Source of the DNA: a virus
IMG/VR virus record: IMGVR_UViG_3300046001_006965
Location: 18,970-82,969 of that record
Direction: 5' to 3' (one strand)
DNA: 64,000 nucleotides
In this document: positions 30,185 through 40,407 of the stretch, piece after piece
Layout: each line of letters begins with the position of its first letter
How positions within the stretch are numbered: position 1 is the stretch's first letter
Position numbers and translations under genes: made by a program
The notes under the pieces: model-generated
The model's database searches: none
What the model was told of the DNA's origin: nothing
What the model saw: the letters and a program-made list of their open reading frames with translations, nothing else

Positions 30185-31819
30185 TTATAAAATCCCTCCA
30201 TCCGTTATTGTCCAGTTATTAGGCGCGCCAGTTAATATTGCACGTGCAGCGCTTGATGCCGAAGTATATTTTGCACTTCCAAAACTTATCGTAATATTTG
30301 GCTTAACCGGTCTTGAACTCCATCCGTTGTATATTGCGTCTAAATTTGCCGATGAAAGTGTTGCTGGTGTTTTATTTGGCATAAACAATGCGAAATTGGT
30401 ACAATTAGAAACATTCCACATTCCAATGTTTTGATTGAAGCTTGCACTTTGAAACATTTGTTCAAGTCTTAAAGCGGAACCCATATTCCAATTGCTCAAA
30501 GAATCGTTAAAAGCAGAGCCTAAAAAGACAACCCAAAAATTCGTGACAGCAGAAACATTCCATTCGTTTATTCTTGCGATTGTAGCTTTTGAATAACCGT
30601 TGAACATCCAACTTAAATTCGTAGTTCCCGTCAAGTCAAGAATGTCGATTACATTAACAAGGCTCAACCTCGAACAACCGCTAAAATAAGAACCAACGTT
30701 CCCCAATCTTATTCCTCCCCATTGCGTTATGCTGATTAATTTTCCTGCATCAGCACCAAAAGACCAACCGTAAAGCGTTCCAGTAATCACAATGCTGTAT
30801 TCCCCCACTTCACTATAATTGTGCGTGACTGCTGTTTGGTTGTATGCTGTTATAACATTGGATGTTCCATCGCCCCAATACACCGTGAAATTATATGTTC
30901 CACTTGCAATCAAAGGCAATTTAACTGATTTATTACTTGAAACACCTCCATACATAGTATTCCATTTTGAAATGAAAGCCGTTGTCGCATTGGTGGAACA
31001 GGTTATTTGGTTGCTGAATCCATTGGTATTTCCCGAAACATCAAAACCCTCTATTTTTATAATGTATGAAGTGGACGAAGCCAATCCGTCAGCATAAACC
31101 TCGGCTTTATTGCAAATATTGTTTAGTACTCCATTAACATAAACTTTGTAATATAGTATTTCATTTCCTACGGGAGTTGTGAACCCCAATTTTATTATTT
31201 GGTTGTATGCTGAAACAAAAGACAAGTCACTTATAATTGACGGAGCCGTGTCGTTTAGCCAAACTTTTGCGTTTCCACCGTTGTTTATATATTCAGTTAA
31301 ATCAGCGTCTGGATTTCCTGCGTTTGAAGTAAAACAAGAACTATCCAAAACCAACAATGACGGATAAAATGTCCTGTTTCTGAAAACATATTCATAACCC
31401 GAGCCTCCAATGGTGGTGCATTTTGGGATGTAAATGTTTTCCAAAACTCCAATTTTTCCATCAAGGTCAAAAGATTGATATCCTAATTTGGTCAGATTTT
31501 TAGCCTTGAACGACTTTAATTTAGTAGTTCCGTAAAAACTTGCCCCACCTGTTTCAGTCATAGCTCCACCCAAATCGTGAAAGTAGGTTATGAGTGCATT
31601 ATTATAAAAAGCCTGTACAGGAAGAATGTAGTTTCCAGTTACATTGCATTTTATATCTGTTCCAACAATTTCAAAATTAGAAATTCTCGTAACGCTGACT
31701 CCTAATGTTGTTGCCAATATTTGAGCCGTTGAAATTACAGATGAAACTCCGCCAATCTCGGTACTGGAGACGATTAACCCGCTTTTAAGACTGAATATTT
31801 CACGTGCAATTAAATTCAT
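30185..31819 (-). CDS. tail-fibre/adhesin with BspA-like repeats, FN3 and DUF285
   Basis: 544 residues. Residues 60-190 are BspA-like leucine-rich repeats (LKSFKAKNLTKLGYQSF). An FN3-like domain follows near 200-285, then a PKD-like strand region (FTVYWGDGTSNV). From about 390 come DUF285 repeats with WNVS/WNMG turns such as SFNQNIGMWNVSNCTNF. Such repeats are bacterial surface-adhesin modules, so this is a probable receptor-binding tip. It is the last of the fibre genes. Confidence 0.75.
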   Translation of the reverse strand: MNLIAREIFSLKSGLIVSSTEIGGVSSVISTAQILATTLGVSVTRISNFEIVGTDIKCNVTGNYILPVQAFYNNALITYFHDLGGAMTETGGASFYGTTKLKSFKAKNLTKLGYQSFDLDGKIGVLENIYIPKCTTIGGSGYEYVFRNRTFYPSLLVLDSSCFTSNAGNPDADLTEYINNGGNAKVWLNDTAPSIISDLSFVSAYNQIIKLGFTTPVGNEILYYKVYVNGVLNNICNKAEVYADGLASSTSYIIKIEGFDVSGNTNGFSNQITCSTNATTAFISKWNTMYGGVSSNKSVKLPLIASGTYNFTVYWGDGTSNVITAYNQTAVTHNYSEVGEYSIVITGTLYGWSFGADAGKLISITQWGGIRLGNVGSYFSGCSRLSLVNVIDILDLTGTTNLSWMFNGYSKATIARINEWNVSAVTNFWVVFLGSAFNDSLSNWNMGSALRLEQMFQSASFNQNIGMWNVSNCTNFALFMPNKTPATLSSANLDAIYNGWSSRPVKPNITISFGSAKYTSASSAARAILTGAPNNWTITDGGIL

Positions 31820-31828
31820 AATCTATTT

Positions 31829-32215
31829 TTATCTTGGTTCCCAAATACCGTCATAAACGTTGTCACTAACTAAATTATAAAGCAAACCTTTAAGCAACAA
31901 AAAATCATCCAATTCACTTCCAATCAATGTTGTTTCTTCGCCATAAATAGAAAGCAAAACTTCTTTTTGCTCGTCATATTCCTGATAGGTTTTTTGATAG
32001 GTTTTGACTTGAATATCCCCGTGTCGGTTGCGTAAAATTGCCACGCTTTCCGTTTCCAATCCCTTGTCATAAACAATACTGTCAACCGCTTGCAAAGTGT
32101 ATGTTTTGTTCACGTCATCTTTGTTGGTAACTTGTAAATCAATTTGCACGTGCTCGATAACTTTGCCCTCACGATCTTGACATAAAAAGACTTTTTCCGT
32201 TGTAATTGCTCTCAT
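31829..32215 (-). CDS. tail-associated hypothetical protein
   Basis: 128 residues, mainly beta with an acidic helix at the end; no family recognised. Its place between two fibre genes suggests a fibre connector or chaperone. Confidence 0.5.
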   Translation of the reverse strand: MRAITTEKVFLCQDREGKVIEHVQIDLQVTNKDDVNKTYTLQAVDSIVYDKGLETESVAILRNRHGDIQVKTYQKTYQEYDEQKEVLLSIYGEETTLIGSELDDFLLLKGLLYNLVSDNVYDGIWEPR

Positions 32216-32225
32216 AATAATTTTT

Positions 32226-33518
32226 TTAAAGATTACCCACGCATAAATATTCGTTCGCTACACCCGTGTTCGCTATTGTGTGAGATAGCTTTTCAGCCAT
32301 TGTCGTTCCCGTGTTGTCCAATAGCACAATTGAACCCCCTAAAGCATAAGTAAGCGTAACCCCTGCTCTTGTTTTGACGCTATAATTAAACCCCAAAGCA
32401 AGACCGTTTGGCAATGTAAGAGTACAACTCGCAGTCAATAAAATAACTTTGCCGTTGTATGTGTTGTCTAAAGTGGTGTTTGTGCCGATTTTTAATATTG
32501 TGATATCCAAATTTTGAGCCGCTGCCGGATGCGTATGTGTCGTGATTTCTCCAGTAAGTTTCGCTTCAATTTCGGCTTTTGTGATATTGCTGTTTTTCTG
32601 GGCATCGTTTGGAGCCGTGGATGGTGTGTAACCTAAAGCGGCTACTATATTTGCAAGAGTTAAATTCGTCAAGAATCTAGCAACGGTAAAATACAAATTA
32701 GTACTTCCTTCCGGCAAAGTATCAGTATTAACCGCCCCACTGCCACCAGAACCATTGTTTACCCAGATATTTTCCTCTGCATCCCAAGAGTAATTTACAA
32801 CATCAGTTGAACCCACAATATTCACCTGTGCAGAATCCCCGGCAGATGCAGTTGGGTGCGCCGCGTTTAAAGCAGCCTCGGTCAAGTAAACACCTTTAGA
32901 GTGGTTGTTGTAATCTGCGGCATCTAGCTTTAAAGCCAAAGCATCAAAAACAACATTTTCACTAGGTGCATATCCCGTTTCGCCATTTCTTAATTGTTGA
33001 GAAACTGCCCATCTAGGTTTAGGTATCACCGGTGTACCCACAACCGTACTCTCAACATCAATAGAGGCCAATTCAATTGTTCCCGTTGGTGCTGATGGCT
33101 TCAAGGCCACACCAACTCCTTCATCTCCTGGTACCCGATAAATTGTACCAAGGTTTGTCCCTACAAAAATATCAGTACGAATATAGCCGGAAGTGGCGAA
33201 AGGAAGCACTGTATTATAAGCGGCCGCATTGGTATATTGAACTTGCAGCAATCTCCAAATAAAGTCCTCCGCAAGTATGTCAACGGTCGTTCCGGTTACG
33301 ATAACCTCACCCTCTTTGATAACATCATCAGGAAGGGCAATGGCGTTAATTTTAACGTCTTGAGCCAACAAAACAGCATCAAGTCCCTCAATACTTTCAT
33401 AAGGAACACTTTCGCTTTTATGCCTAAAGCTATCCCACACATCCCAAAACTGTGCTTGGGTTGGTTTTAAACCAGTTTTAAACCAGTTTTTTATCGTAGT
33501 TAAAGAAACTATTGCCAT
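32226..33518 (-). CDS. tail fibre protein
   Basis: 430 residues. The N-terminus TTIKNWFKTGLKPTQAQFWD is a common Bacteroidetes fibre attachment sequence. The middle has the NTDTLPEGSTNLYFT repeat unit and ANIVAALGYTPSTAPND, which are frequent in side-tail fibres. It would attach to the baseplate and carry host recognition along with the neighbouring genes. Confidence 0.75.
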   Translation of the reverse strand: MAIVSLTTIKNWFKTGLKPTQAQFWDVWDSFRHKSESVPYESIEGLDAVLLAQDVKINAIALPDDVIKEGEVIVTGTTVDILAEDFIWRLLQVQYTNAAAYNTVLPFATSGYIRTDIFVGTNLGTIYRVPGDEGVGVALKPSAPTGTIELASIDVESTVVGTPVIPKPRWAVSQQLRNGETGYAPSENVVFDALALKLDAADYNNHSKGVYLTEAALNAAHPTASAGDSAQVNIVGSTDVVNYSWDAEENIWVNNGSGGSGAVNTDTLPEGSTNLYFTVARFLTNLTLANIVAALGYTPSTAPNDAQKNSNITKAEIEAKLTGEITTHTHPAAAQNLDITILKIGTNTTLDNTYNGKVILLTASCTLTLPNGLALGFNYSVKTRAGVTLTYALGGSIVLLDNTGTTMAEKLSHTIANTGVANEYLCVGNL

Positions 33519-33520
33519 TG

Positions 33521-34336
33521 TTAGGTTTTTTGAATATACAGAACTACTCGGTATGGGTTCATAATGTCGTAAGCAACTCCTGATCCGGCAGATTTAGTAC
33601 TAAAAACGGTTGCCGTAGTTGAATTTTTTACATAGTCATTGCCACCGTCTGAGTTAGCTCCGCCAGTTGATAATCCTAAATCGTGTACGTGAGGAACCAT
33701 CTCTGCTAATGTATTTGTATGTGTTTTAGATCCAGAGGCATAAGTCAAGGTATCAAACCCCGGAATAGCGGAGTCGTAACCAACGGCCATTCTACCTCGC
33801 AAAGGCGTATATTCTGTCCAACCAACTGGAATTAAACTAGCCGCTTGACCCCAAATAGCAATCAGGCCACTTGGCACATTAACCGTGGTTATTGCTTCCA
33901 ATGCCGCAACTCTTTCCAATAATGCGGCAACAGTGGTTTTGTCTTCTTTAAATTCCAATGCGGCAGGGATTTCCTTAGTTTCAAAACCTCGTTTAAAATC
34001 TGCCCACGGCCATTGAGTGGTGCCGGTTCCAAAGGTGGCCCATCTCGTATAAATAACATCATTCGAATTCCCGTCCTCAAATTCCCGCAATTGGGCCGAT
34101 TGAACGATAATAACATTCGTTTGAACTACACCTCCTCGAAACTCCAATACTTCGCCGTTAATATAAACAACTCCGTTGGTGGCCGTTGTTTCCGTAACTA
34201 CGCACCCACTTATGATGGTAAAGTTGCCCACAATTGCACCTAAAGCATTGAAAATACTATAGGCTTTTTGCATTTCGTCAAGGATTTCCGTTTCTAAAGG
34301 GAACCCGACACTTTGATTGAAATTTAATGAATTCAT
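33521..34336 (-). CDS. tail collar/fibre protein
   Basis: 271 residues. The C-terminal half matches phage collar domains: PSGLIAIWGQAASLIPVGWT, LRGRMAVGYD, the metal-type motif PHVHDLGLS and the closing PYRVVLYIQKT. The N-terminal half is the attachment part. Probably a short tail fibre. Confidence 0.8.
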   Translation of the reverse strand: MNSLNFNQSVGFPLETEILDEMQKAYSIFNALGAIVGNFTIISGCVVTETTATNGVVYINGEVLEFRGGVVQTNVIIVQSAQLREFEDGNSNDVIYTRWATFGTGTTQWPWADFKRGFETKEIPAALEFKEDKTTVAALLERVAALEAITTVNVPSGLIAIWGQAASLIPVGWTEYTPLRGRMAVGYDSAIPGFDTLTYASGSKTHTNTLAEMVPHVHDLGLSTGGANSDGGNDYVKNSTTATVFSTKSAGSGVAYDIMNPYRVVLYIQKT

Positions 34337-34800
34337 ACTATTGGTCGTATTTGGTAGCGTTTCGACGCTAGTTTGTAAAAGGTAATAAGAGCATTCAACT
34401 CATTTATTTTGGTGTCAATCAATTCCTGAGGCGCAAACACAATGAAGTCGGCTCCCGTGTTTAAATATTCCGAATTGCGGTAAATGAACATTGTCCCAAT
34501 ATATACCGGCTTATTTTCGACACCCGTATAAATGTATTTTCTAGGGAACGCATTACCGTTCGTGATATAGATGCGACGGTCAATTGGGTCAATAGCATCG
34601 TTCAATACTTTTCGCATCAGGCAAACTTGGCCCGTGTGCTCAATCTTATACCAATCTGTCAATCGCTTTTGTGTCCAGGCATAATGCAAGTTGATTATTT
34701 GAGTGACAATAGCATTCAAGAAAGCCAACCAAATTGGTTTTCTTAAAAAAGCGGGGACCCGCTCTTGGCTCAGTTTATCAAAATCTATATTATACCACAT
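34333..34800 (-). CDS. baseplate wedge/tail protein I-like
   Basis: 155 residues, no strong family signature. It directly follows the baseplate J-like gene and precedes the fibres, the place of gpI/Mu gp48, and its length is compatible. The call rests on synteny. Confidence 0.5.
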   Translation of the reverse strand: MWYNIDFDKLSQERVPAFLRKPIWLAFLNAIVTQIINLHYAWTQKRLTDWYKIEHTGQVCLMRKVLNDAIDPIDRRIYITNGNAFPRKYIYTGVENKPVYIGTMFIYRNSEYLNTGADFIVFAPQELIDTKINELNALITFYKLASKRYQIRPIV

Positions 34801-35659
34801 AGGTCACGGTGTCAAAATTGGGTACTTCAAAATATCCGGCAACAGGAATAGTCTTCACGTTAATTGGTGCGTAATCTCTATAATCTAGCGTAACCGTGTC
34901 ATATATGCTCGATGTCGCCACAATTATATGAGCATTGTCAACACCGTCAACGGCTCTTAATTTTTCAATCAAATCATTCAAAACCAACTCACCGTCAAAA
35001 GGCAAATTCTTAATATAAGCATTGACTGCTGTCTCCACCGGCTTACCACCGTTTAGAATGCTATTTCCATTTTCATCAATCACCAGGACATCCCGATAAA
35101 TTGCCATATTCAATAACAATTGATCTGCAGGATTATTCACAATTTGCAACTTCACACCCGCATATTTTATTTCTTCCATATAACCGTCAAAACTATCGAG
35201 CTGCAATGTGGTCAACGGAATCAATTCGCCTGCACTTTCACCCGCCACTTTCACAACTAATCTATTGCTCTCGCCTGATTCCTTCACGCTGCGGTATTTT
35301 ATAATTTTTGAAGCGTCAATCTGGTCAACGGTGAAACCCGTGTTGTCAAATTTGTCACTATCAGCTAAAAGGTCAAAGCCATATTGAAAAGCCAAAGCCA
35401 TATTTCCATACCACCTCGGAGTACCACTCTTTTGCTCATACAATGCCGTGTCAACTTCCTTTTTGTGTTGATCAAAGATTTGTTCTAAAATCAATGTGCA
35501 ATACGCAAACACGTCAAAAAATATACTTTCAAAAGAAGCCTTCGAAAATTCGTCATCAAACAGGGCACCTTCCACAAATCCGTATGAGGTTTGTATTATC
35601 GCTTTCGACATAAATGCTGCCGTCAATTCCTTTTTTATTTCTAATAATGTGCGTGCCAT
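34790..35659 (-). CDS. baseplate J-like protein
   Basis: 289 residues. A helical N-terminus (MARTLLEIKKELTAAFMSK) and the C-terminal pattern NLPFDGELVLNDLIEKLRAV with ARIIV-type strand (VDNAHIIVATSSIYD) resemble Bacteroidetes Mu-like baseplate J proteins. It forms the outer baseplate wedge. Overlaps the next gene by 11 bases. Confidence 0.65.
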   Translation of the reverse strand: MARTLLEIKKELTAAFMSKAIIQTSYGFVEGALFDDEFSKASFESIFFDVFAYCTLILEQIFDQHKKEVDTALYEQKSGTPRWYGNMALAFQYGFDLLADSDKFDNTGFTVDQIDASKIIKYRSVKESGESNRLVVKVAGESAGELIPLTTLQLDSFDGYMEEIKYAGVKLQIVNNPADQLLLNMAIYRDVLVIDENGNSILNGGKPVETAVNAYIKNLPFDGELVLNDLIEKLRAVDGVDNAHIIVATSSIYDTVTLDYRDYAPINVKTIPVAGYFEVPNFDTVTYVV

Positions 35660-35661
35660 AA

Positions 35662-35958
35662 TTATTGTATTATAAAAGTTGTTCCTATTTCCATAAATCC
35701 AATTCCTTCATTCCCTGGTGTAGTGCCCGGCTTCTTTTCAATCGCACTTGCGGGCCTATTTCTATCATCAAATAATTTTACCATTCCCTTTCGTGTCACT
35801 CTACTCGATTGAAGTTCCTGACCTATCGCCACACTGTCCGTCAAGGACATTCCATTCAATAATGCCATTTCAAAAGCGTTCTCGGAGCTTCCAGTGGTTT
35901 CCAAAACCTTGTCAATAAAGTTTTGCCCTTGATAGACTTTATCCTTCATAGTCGGCAA
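35662..35958 (-). CDS. LysM-like tail protein X
   Basis: 98 residues. VYQGQNFIDKVLETTGS and FEMALLNGMSLTDSVAIGQE match a LysM-like fold as in tail protein X family members, with a disordered C-terminus. Part of the baseplate hub; it starts inside the end of the baseplate W gene. Confidence 0.6.
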   Translation of the reverse strand: MPTMKDKVYQGQNFIDKVLETTGSSENAFEMALLNGMSLTDSVAIGQELQSSRVTRKGMVKLFDDRNRPASAIEKKPGTTPGNEGIGFMEIGTTFIIQ

Positions 35959-36280
35959 TGATTTTTATTGGTTTGTTTTCGTACAAATCAACCGTTTCCA
36001 CAACCAAACCATCTTTGGCAAAGTGCTCTCTAATTCTATGACGAAACTCCAAATAATCGGAACCCAACAACAAATCACCCAGTCCAACACCCAAATCGGG
36101 ATTTGCTTTCAACTCACCTTGATGGGCAATGAGAATGATTCCTTTGTTTTGTTCCAATATATTGCCAACAACAAGCCCAGAAACAATCAGTCCGGCACTG
36201 TCCCGAATCACATTGATTTTTAAATCAAGTACGTCTCCCGTGTCATTATTGTCAACCAATTGGATTCCTATATATTTCAT
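35939..36280 (-). CDS. baseplate protein W / gp25-like
   Basis: 113 residues, typical length for gp25-like proteins. The motif QGELKANPDLGVGLGDLLLG corresponds to the conserved gp25 GELK...P..GVGL signature. It forms the conserved wedge core under the sheath. Confidence 0.75.
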   Translation of the reverse strand: MKYIGIQLVDNNDTGDVLDLKINVIRDSAGLIVSGLVVGNILEQNKGIILIAHQGELKANPDLGVGLGDLLLGSDYLEFRHRIREHFAKDGLVVETVDLYENKPIKIIADYEG

Positions 36281-36286
36281 TTAAAC

Positions 36287-36796
36287 TTACTTTAAAAGGG
36301 AATTAACCTTTGTTGAAAAATTAGTAACTAATGTCACCACGTCAGGTGTAATAGTTCCGCTTGGTGCTCCAACGGAAACAACATTAACTTTCAAACTATT
36401 AATTATCGTGGCCAAGTCTGAAAATAAATCCTTCAAATTAACCGTTCCGTTTTCAATCTTTATTTTTTTATCAAAACTGTCAAACTCAACTTTCATTCCC
36501 TCTTGCGAAAATTGAAACTTAGCAACTTCATTCACTTTTATGATATAAAGGTTCGAAAGGGTTCCGTCACCGCTCAACATCAAAACCTCCGAGTTGAATG
36601 CAGGAACTAGCAATAAAAAATCTTCACCATCAGTCACACTAGCATTGATTTTCACGTCCGAAAGAACTAACCCACTTGCCAATTGTACCGTGCACGTTTC
36701 ACCTTCAACAGACTGCACCGTTCCCACAATTGGATAGTTAGGATTTGCCCCAACAACTTCTTGCAATCTTTTCTTAATTTCGGCTTTCTTATCCAT
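36287..36796 (-). CDS. baseplate spike/assembly protein V-like
   Basis: 169 residues. An N-terminal OB-like region (NYPIVGTVQSVEGETCTVQL) precedes a beta-rich middle (VKINASVTDGEDFLLLVPAF) and a helical tail. It corresponds by place to Mu gp45 (central spike). Confidence 0.6.
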   Translation of the reverse strand: MDKKAEIKKRLQEVVGANPNYPIVGTVQSVEGETCTVQLASGLVLSDVKINASVTDGEDFLLLVPAFNSEVLMLSGDGTLSNLYIIKVNEVAKFQFSQEGMKVEFDSFDKKIKIENGTVNLKDLFSDLATIINSLKVNVVSVGAPSGTITPDVVTLVTNFSTKVNSLLK

Positions 36797-37761
36797 TATA
36801 GCTTTATTCCTGGTGTAATAGTTCGAACGGCTCCGCTCTCGCTAAATATTGTTTTAACTCCAATTATATAATAATTTCCATCTTTGTATGGATAGTCACT
36901 GTCTTCTATTTTTGCCGAGTAGGTAGGTTTCACAAATGGAATCAACCACCCGTCGAACGTTCCCGCATATCCGTCAAAACTGTTTTTCTTTAAAGCTGCA
37001 CTCGCCACTTTTCGCATATCGGCCTCACTCATTGGGCCCACTTTCAAATTAATCTTTTCGCCTCCGGTAGATCCTGCAGTGATGCTCGTCACCTTACCTT
37101 TAGTATCGGTACTTTCAACTGTTACCTCGATTTTTTTATCAATCGCTTTTTTATATTCCAGCGAACTTTTTTCAATATTCCTTTGCATCGAATAACGCAC
37201 GGCTCCTGCCTTTTCTAAATAGGGAGGGTGTATGTGCAAAACCTTGTTAGTCGTGTCAAAATATACGTTGGCTTTAGTTTCCTCCTGCAGCTTTTTCAAA
37301 ACATCGTATGCTGTTGCTTGATGAATTACAAACTTTTCATAACTTATGTCATAATCACAATTCAATGTAAATGACGGATCTATTTTGTCAATCAAATATT
37401 GTCCAATCTTTTTCAAAGAACTCGGTTTCAATTCCACGTCCGGGATGCCAACACGGAACAAAAACAAAGCATCTTCACATAATATCTTGAGCGTGCTGTC
37501 ATTCGTGGTAATCTCTTGAATATAGCCTTCGAATTCCGTCACCAACTTATTGTCATACCCTAATTGTATCAATACTTTTGTGCCTCGGCTTATCTTTTCC
37601 TCAATATTCATAACCTGGTTCATCACCGCCTCCGGGAGCACTATTGTGGCAACATCGGCAAGATTATCGACCGAGCACTCAATTTCGCATTCGGCAAGGA
37701 TGCCCAACTTGAATTGTTTGCCTTTATTGTCGAATACGATATTCCAGTTCATTCTATACAT
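36796..37761 (-). CDS. baseplate hub protein (gpD / Mu gp44-like)
   Basis: 321 residues. Two beta domains and the KKLQEETKANVYFDT, HIHPPYLEKAG pattern resemble late-control gpD and T4 gp27. It links spike and tail tube. It shares its stop/start with the spike gene. Confidence 0.7.
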   Translation of the reverse strand: MYRMNWNIVFDNKGKQFKLGILAECEIECSVDNLADVATIVLPEAVMNQVMNIEEKISRGTKVLIQLGYDNKLVTEFEGYIQEITTNDSTLKILCEDALFLFRVGIPDVELKPSSLKKIGQYLIDKIDPSFTLNCDYDISYEKFVIHQATAYDVLKKLQEETKANVYFDTTNKVLHIHPPYLEKAGAVRYSMQRNIEKSSLEYKKAIDKKIEVTVESTDTKGKVTSITAGSTGGEKINLKVGPMSEADMRKVASAALKKNSFDGYAGTFDGWLIPFVKPTYSAKIEDSDYPYKDGNYYIIGVKTIFSESGAVRTITPGIKL

Positions 37762-38426
37762 TATATTTGCATTAATAGATTATAGGTAGAGTCAGAACAG
37801 CATTTAATCTCATAGGCCTGCACATTTTCGCCTTTTGTAAATGGCAAACTAAAATCATCAATTACTATGTTATGAATATCCAATAGTTCGAATGGTGGAC
37901 ACTTAACTTTTATTTGCTTGGCATTCGTCAAAATCTTTTTTAATTTTAAAAAATCCTCCTTTGGAAAACAGTCCTGAACGGTTCCCCTTAAAAGTGAGCC
38001 TATCAAAACGCCTGTTATTGTTATTTCATAATCATCTTGTGACCATCTTTCTTTTATCGTTCCAGTCACTTGCTGTGTAATATCAGAGCTCCATTTTGCG
38101 ACTCTTCGCTTGGCGATGACGTTCTTTCCTGATATACTAATAATTGGCTCGTATGGCAAACGAAACCAACTCTTGCCCTCGTCAATTGACATCGACAATG
38201 GAAAAAACTGTTGAGCCTCGTCTAAAGGGAAGTCGGCTTGCCAAGTGGTACTTTCTAAGGCGCTGACTTTTGGCTTTTCGACACCGCTTTGATTTTGAAA
38301 TGGTAAAAAAGGAATCGGAGGCAAAACGTGCTTGCCCAATTCATTATTTATCAAATCGAGAGCCGGAACCATCTGAATGATTTTTGACCCAAAAAGTGAC
38401 GCGATTAATATCTCTTGATTTCCCAT
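37761..38426 (-). CDS. DUF6046-like tail protein
   Basis: 221 residues. GKNVIAKRRVAK, ERWSQDDYEITITGVL and LKKILTNAKQIKVKCPPFEL fit the DUF6046 family of Bacteroidetes phage tails. By place it replaces Mu gp43, the tail-tip/DNA-circularisation-like protein, between tape measure and hub. Confidence 0.6.
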   Translation of the reverse strand: MGNQEILIASLFGSKIIQMVPALDLINNELGKHVLPPIPFLPFQNQSGVEKPKVSALESTTWQADFPLDEAQQFFPLSMSIDEGKSWFRLPYEPIISISGKNVIAKRRVAKWSSDITQQVTGTIKERWSQDDYEITITGVLIGSLLRGTVQDCFPKEDFLKLKKILTNAKQIKVKCPPFELLDIHNIVIDDFSLPFTKGENVQAYEIKCCSDSTYNLLMQI

Positions 38427-40403
38427 TTAGTTTCCTGCTGTTGTGGCCATAGCCAATAATCGCAATAATGCGTCTTGGCTTTGCTCGGCCATTTGTTGTG
38501 AACTGTCTTTAAAGTCTTTTCCTGCGATGTTTAAAACGCCAATCAAATCCTTTAAATTAATATTGATAACTGTATTCTTTGTGCCTCCTGTGGCAATTGC
38601 CTCATTGGCTTTTGTCTTGCTGCCTTTACCTCCTCCGGTTCCTGTTCCACCACCATTTGTATTGGCGGCCGTTCCGGGAATGACTGGAGCTGTAATACCA
38701 TCGGCTTTTTTCATTGCCTTTTTTTGTTGCTCTCCTGGTGTAATCAAATCCATTTTGGCGCGCATCGCTTTAATCGAAGCGGCACCAGAACCGGCAAGTC
38801 CACCAAGTCCGGGAATCTTTGCAATCAGTTCCAAAAGTTGTTGGATAGGTTTCAATAACACGTCGAGCATTACGATGCCAATTCGTTTGAATCCCGCAAT
38901 AATACCACCACTACTAAAAGCAGTTGTAATAGAGTCCCAATGATCCTTTAATGTCATAAATGCCGAGACCACAAACCCAATTGGGCCGAGTAATAAAGTC
39001 ATCGATGCTCCAAAACTATCAAAATGTGTAACTGCAGTAGCAATATATCCTATAAGCAAAGCAACACCGGCAATGATTAACCCAATTGGGTTAGCCGTCA
39101 TTGCAGCATTCCAAAGCCATTGCGCGCCTGTGACAACGCTAGTCCAAGCCGCTTGCATTTTTGTGGCACTGGTTAAAAATCCTAATACTTTTCCCGCTCC
39201 CGCAAACAAAGGAACCATATTGCTAAAGTCTCTCGTTGTGTCACCAATAACAGAAGCGTAAGCCATTAGGCCATTTGTACCGTTAAAAAGAGATATTTTA
39301 AAATCATCTACTTGAGCCTGTAATCTTTTATTTTTTTCTGCAGGCGATTCCATAATAATGGCCGCTTGCTCGTAAGCCGAGTTTGTTCCTGTAATTGCAG
39401 TTGTCAGCCTTTTTTGCTCTTCGATTCCTGAAATCATTGCAATCGCTGCCGCGCTGTTTTCTTTTCCAAATAATTTAGTAACCAAAGCCTGGTCGCCCAT
39501 TATCTTTTTAAGTGGCGAAAGGCGTTGCGCCAATGTCTTAGATCTATCACCCAATGCGTTAATATCAATTCCTGCACTTTGCAATTCTGCCTTAACATCC
39601 TTTGGTAAAAATCGCCCTTCAGAAAGTGTTGTCATTACGTTACGCAAAGCAACTCCACCCTCAGCGCCTTTTTTTCCTGCCTTGTCTAATACTTGGATTG
39701 CCGCATTGGTTTCTGCAAAGCTCACGTTTGCCGTTTTAGCTGCAAGACCGGACTGCTCAAGTGCTTGTTTTATTTGTGGAAGTTCTGCAGATCCTTCTTT
39801 CGCCGCCGCCGACATAATATTCATCATTACGGCCATATCTTTGGATGCCTGTATTGGGTCAACCGTAGAAACTTGGTATTGGTTCATTGCCGTTGTTAGA
39901 ACCTCGGTTGCTGCCACTGTATCGCCGCCCATTGTTTTGGACAAGGTATTGATACTATCACCCATACTTTTTAAAGCCGTTGGGGCTTTGGCAATTTCAG
40001 GATTCAATTGTGAAAGTACGAGTTTGTATGCCTCAACTCCTTGTGCCGCCGTACCTCCAAAAGTTTTAGCACTTTGACGAGCGTAACCTTCAATATCTTT
40101 TAATTTATCCCCTGTAACCCCTGTTATTGCGGATAAGTCAGCCATTGAAGATGTTAAATCAATGCCCGGTTTATTCAGGGTGTTTAATCCTGTGGCCACT
40201 CGGTCAACCTGATCTAATATTGAGGAAAGTTTTATGGTATTTATTGAACTCTGCATACTGGCAAAAGACTTCTTGAAAGTAGCATCCATACTCACCGTAT
40301 TGCCCTGTATTTTATCAACAGAGGCATTCAGTTTATTCATACCCGCGGTTACCTTTTCGGCATCGGATGTGATTTTGAATATGTAGTTAAAAACGTTGTT
40401 CAT
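38427..40403 (-). CDS. tape measure protein
   Basis: 658 residues. N-terminal coiled coil, the TP901-type core (MADLSAITGVTGDKLKDIEG, QYQVSTVDPIQASKDMAVMM, GKKGAEGGVALRNVMTTLSE) and hydrophobic helices near 430-520. It sets tail length and may act in DNA ejection. Located directly after the frameshifted chaperone gene, as in nearly all tailed phages. Confidence 0.9.
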   Translation of the reverse strand: MNNVFNYIFKITSDAEKVTAGMNKLNASVDKIQGNTVSMDATFKKSFASMQSSINTIKLSSILDQVDRVATGLNTLNKPGIDLTSSMADLSAITGVTGDKLKDIEGYARQSAKTFGGTAAQGVEAYKLVLSQLNPEIAKAPTALKSMGDSINTLSKTMGGDTVAATEVLTTAMNQYQVSTVDPIQASKDMAVMMNIMSAAAKEGSAELPQIKQALEQSGLAAKTANVSFAETNAAIQVLDKAGKKGAEGGVALRNVMTTLSEGRFLPKDVKAELQSAGIDINALGDRSKTLAQRLSPLKKIMGDQALVTKLFGKENSAAAIAMISGIEEQKRLTTAITGTNSAYEQAAIIMESPAEKNKRLQAQVDDFKISLFNGTNGLMAYASVIGDTTRDFSNMVPLFAGAGKVLGFLTSATKMQAAWTSVVTGAQWLWNAAMTANPIGLIIAGVALLIGYIATAVTHFDSFGASMTLLLGPIGFVVSAFMTLKDHWDSITTAFSSGGIIAGFKRIGIVMLDVLLKPIQQLLELIAKIPGLGGLAGSGAASIKAMRAKMDLITPGEQQKKAMKKADGITAPVIPGTAANTNGGGTGTGGGKGSKTKANEAIATGGTKNTVININLKDLIGVLNIAGKDFKDSSQQMAEQSQDALLRLLAMATTAGN

Positions 40404-40407
40404 TTTG

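Noticed and set aside
30185-34336. Invertible tail-fibre segment as in Mu (G loop)
   Set aside because: No inverted repeats, silent fibre ends or serine recombinase were found near the fibre genes.
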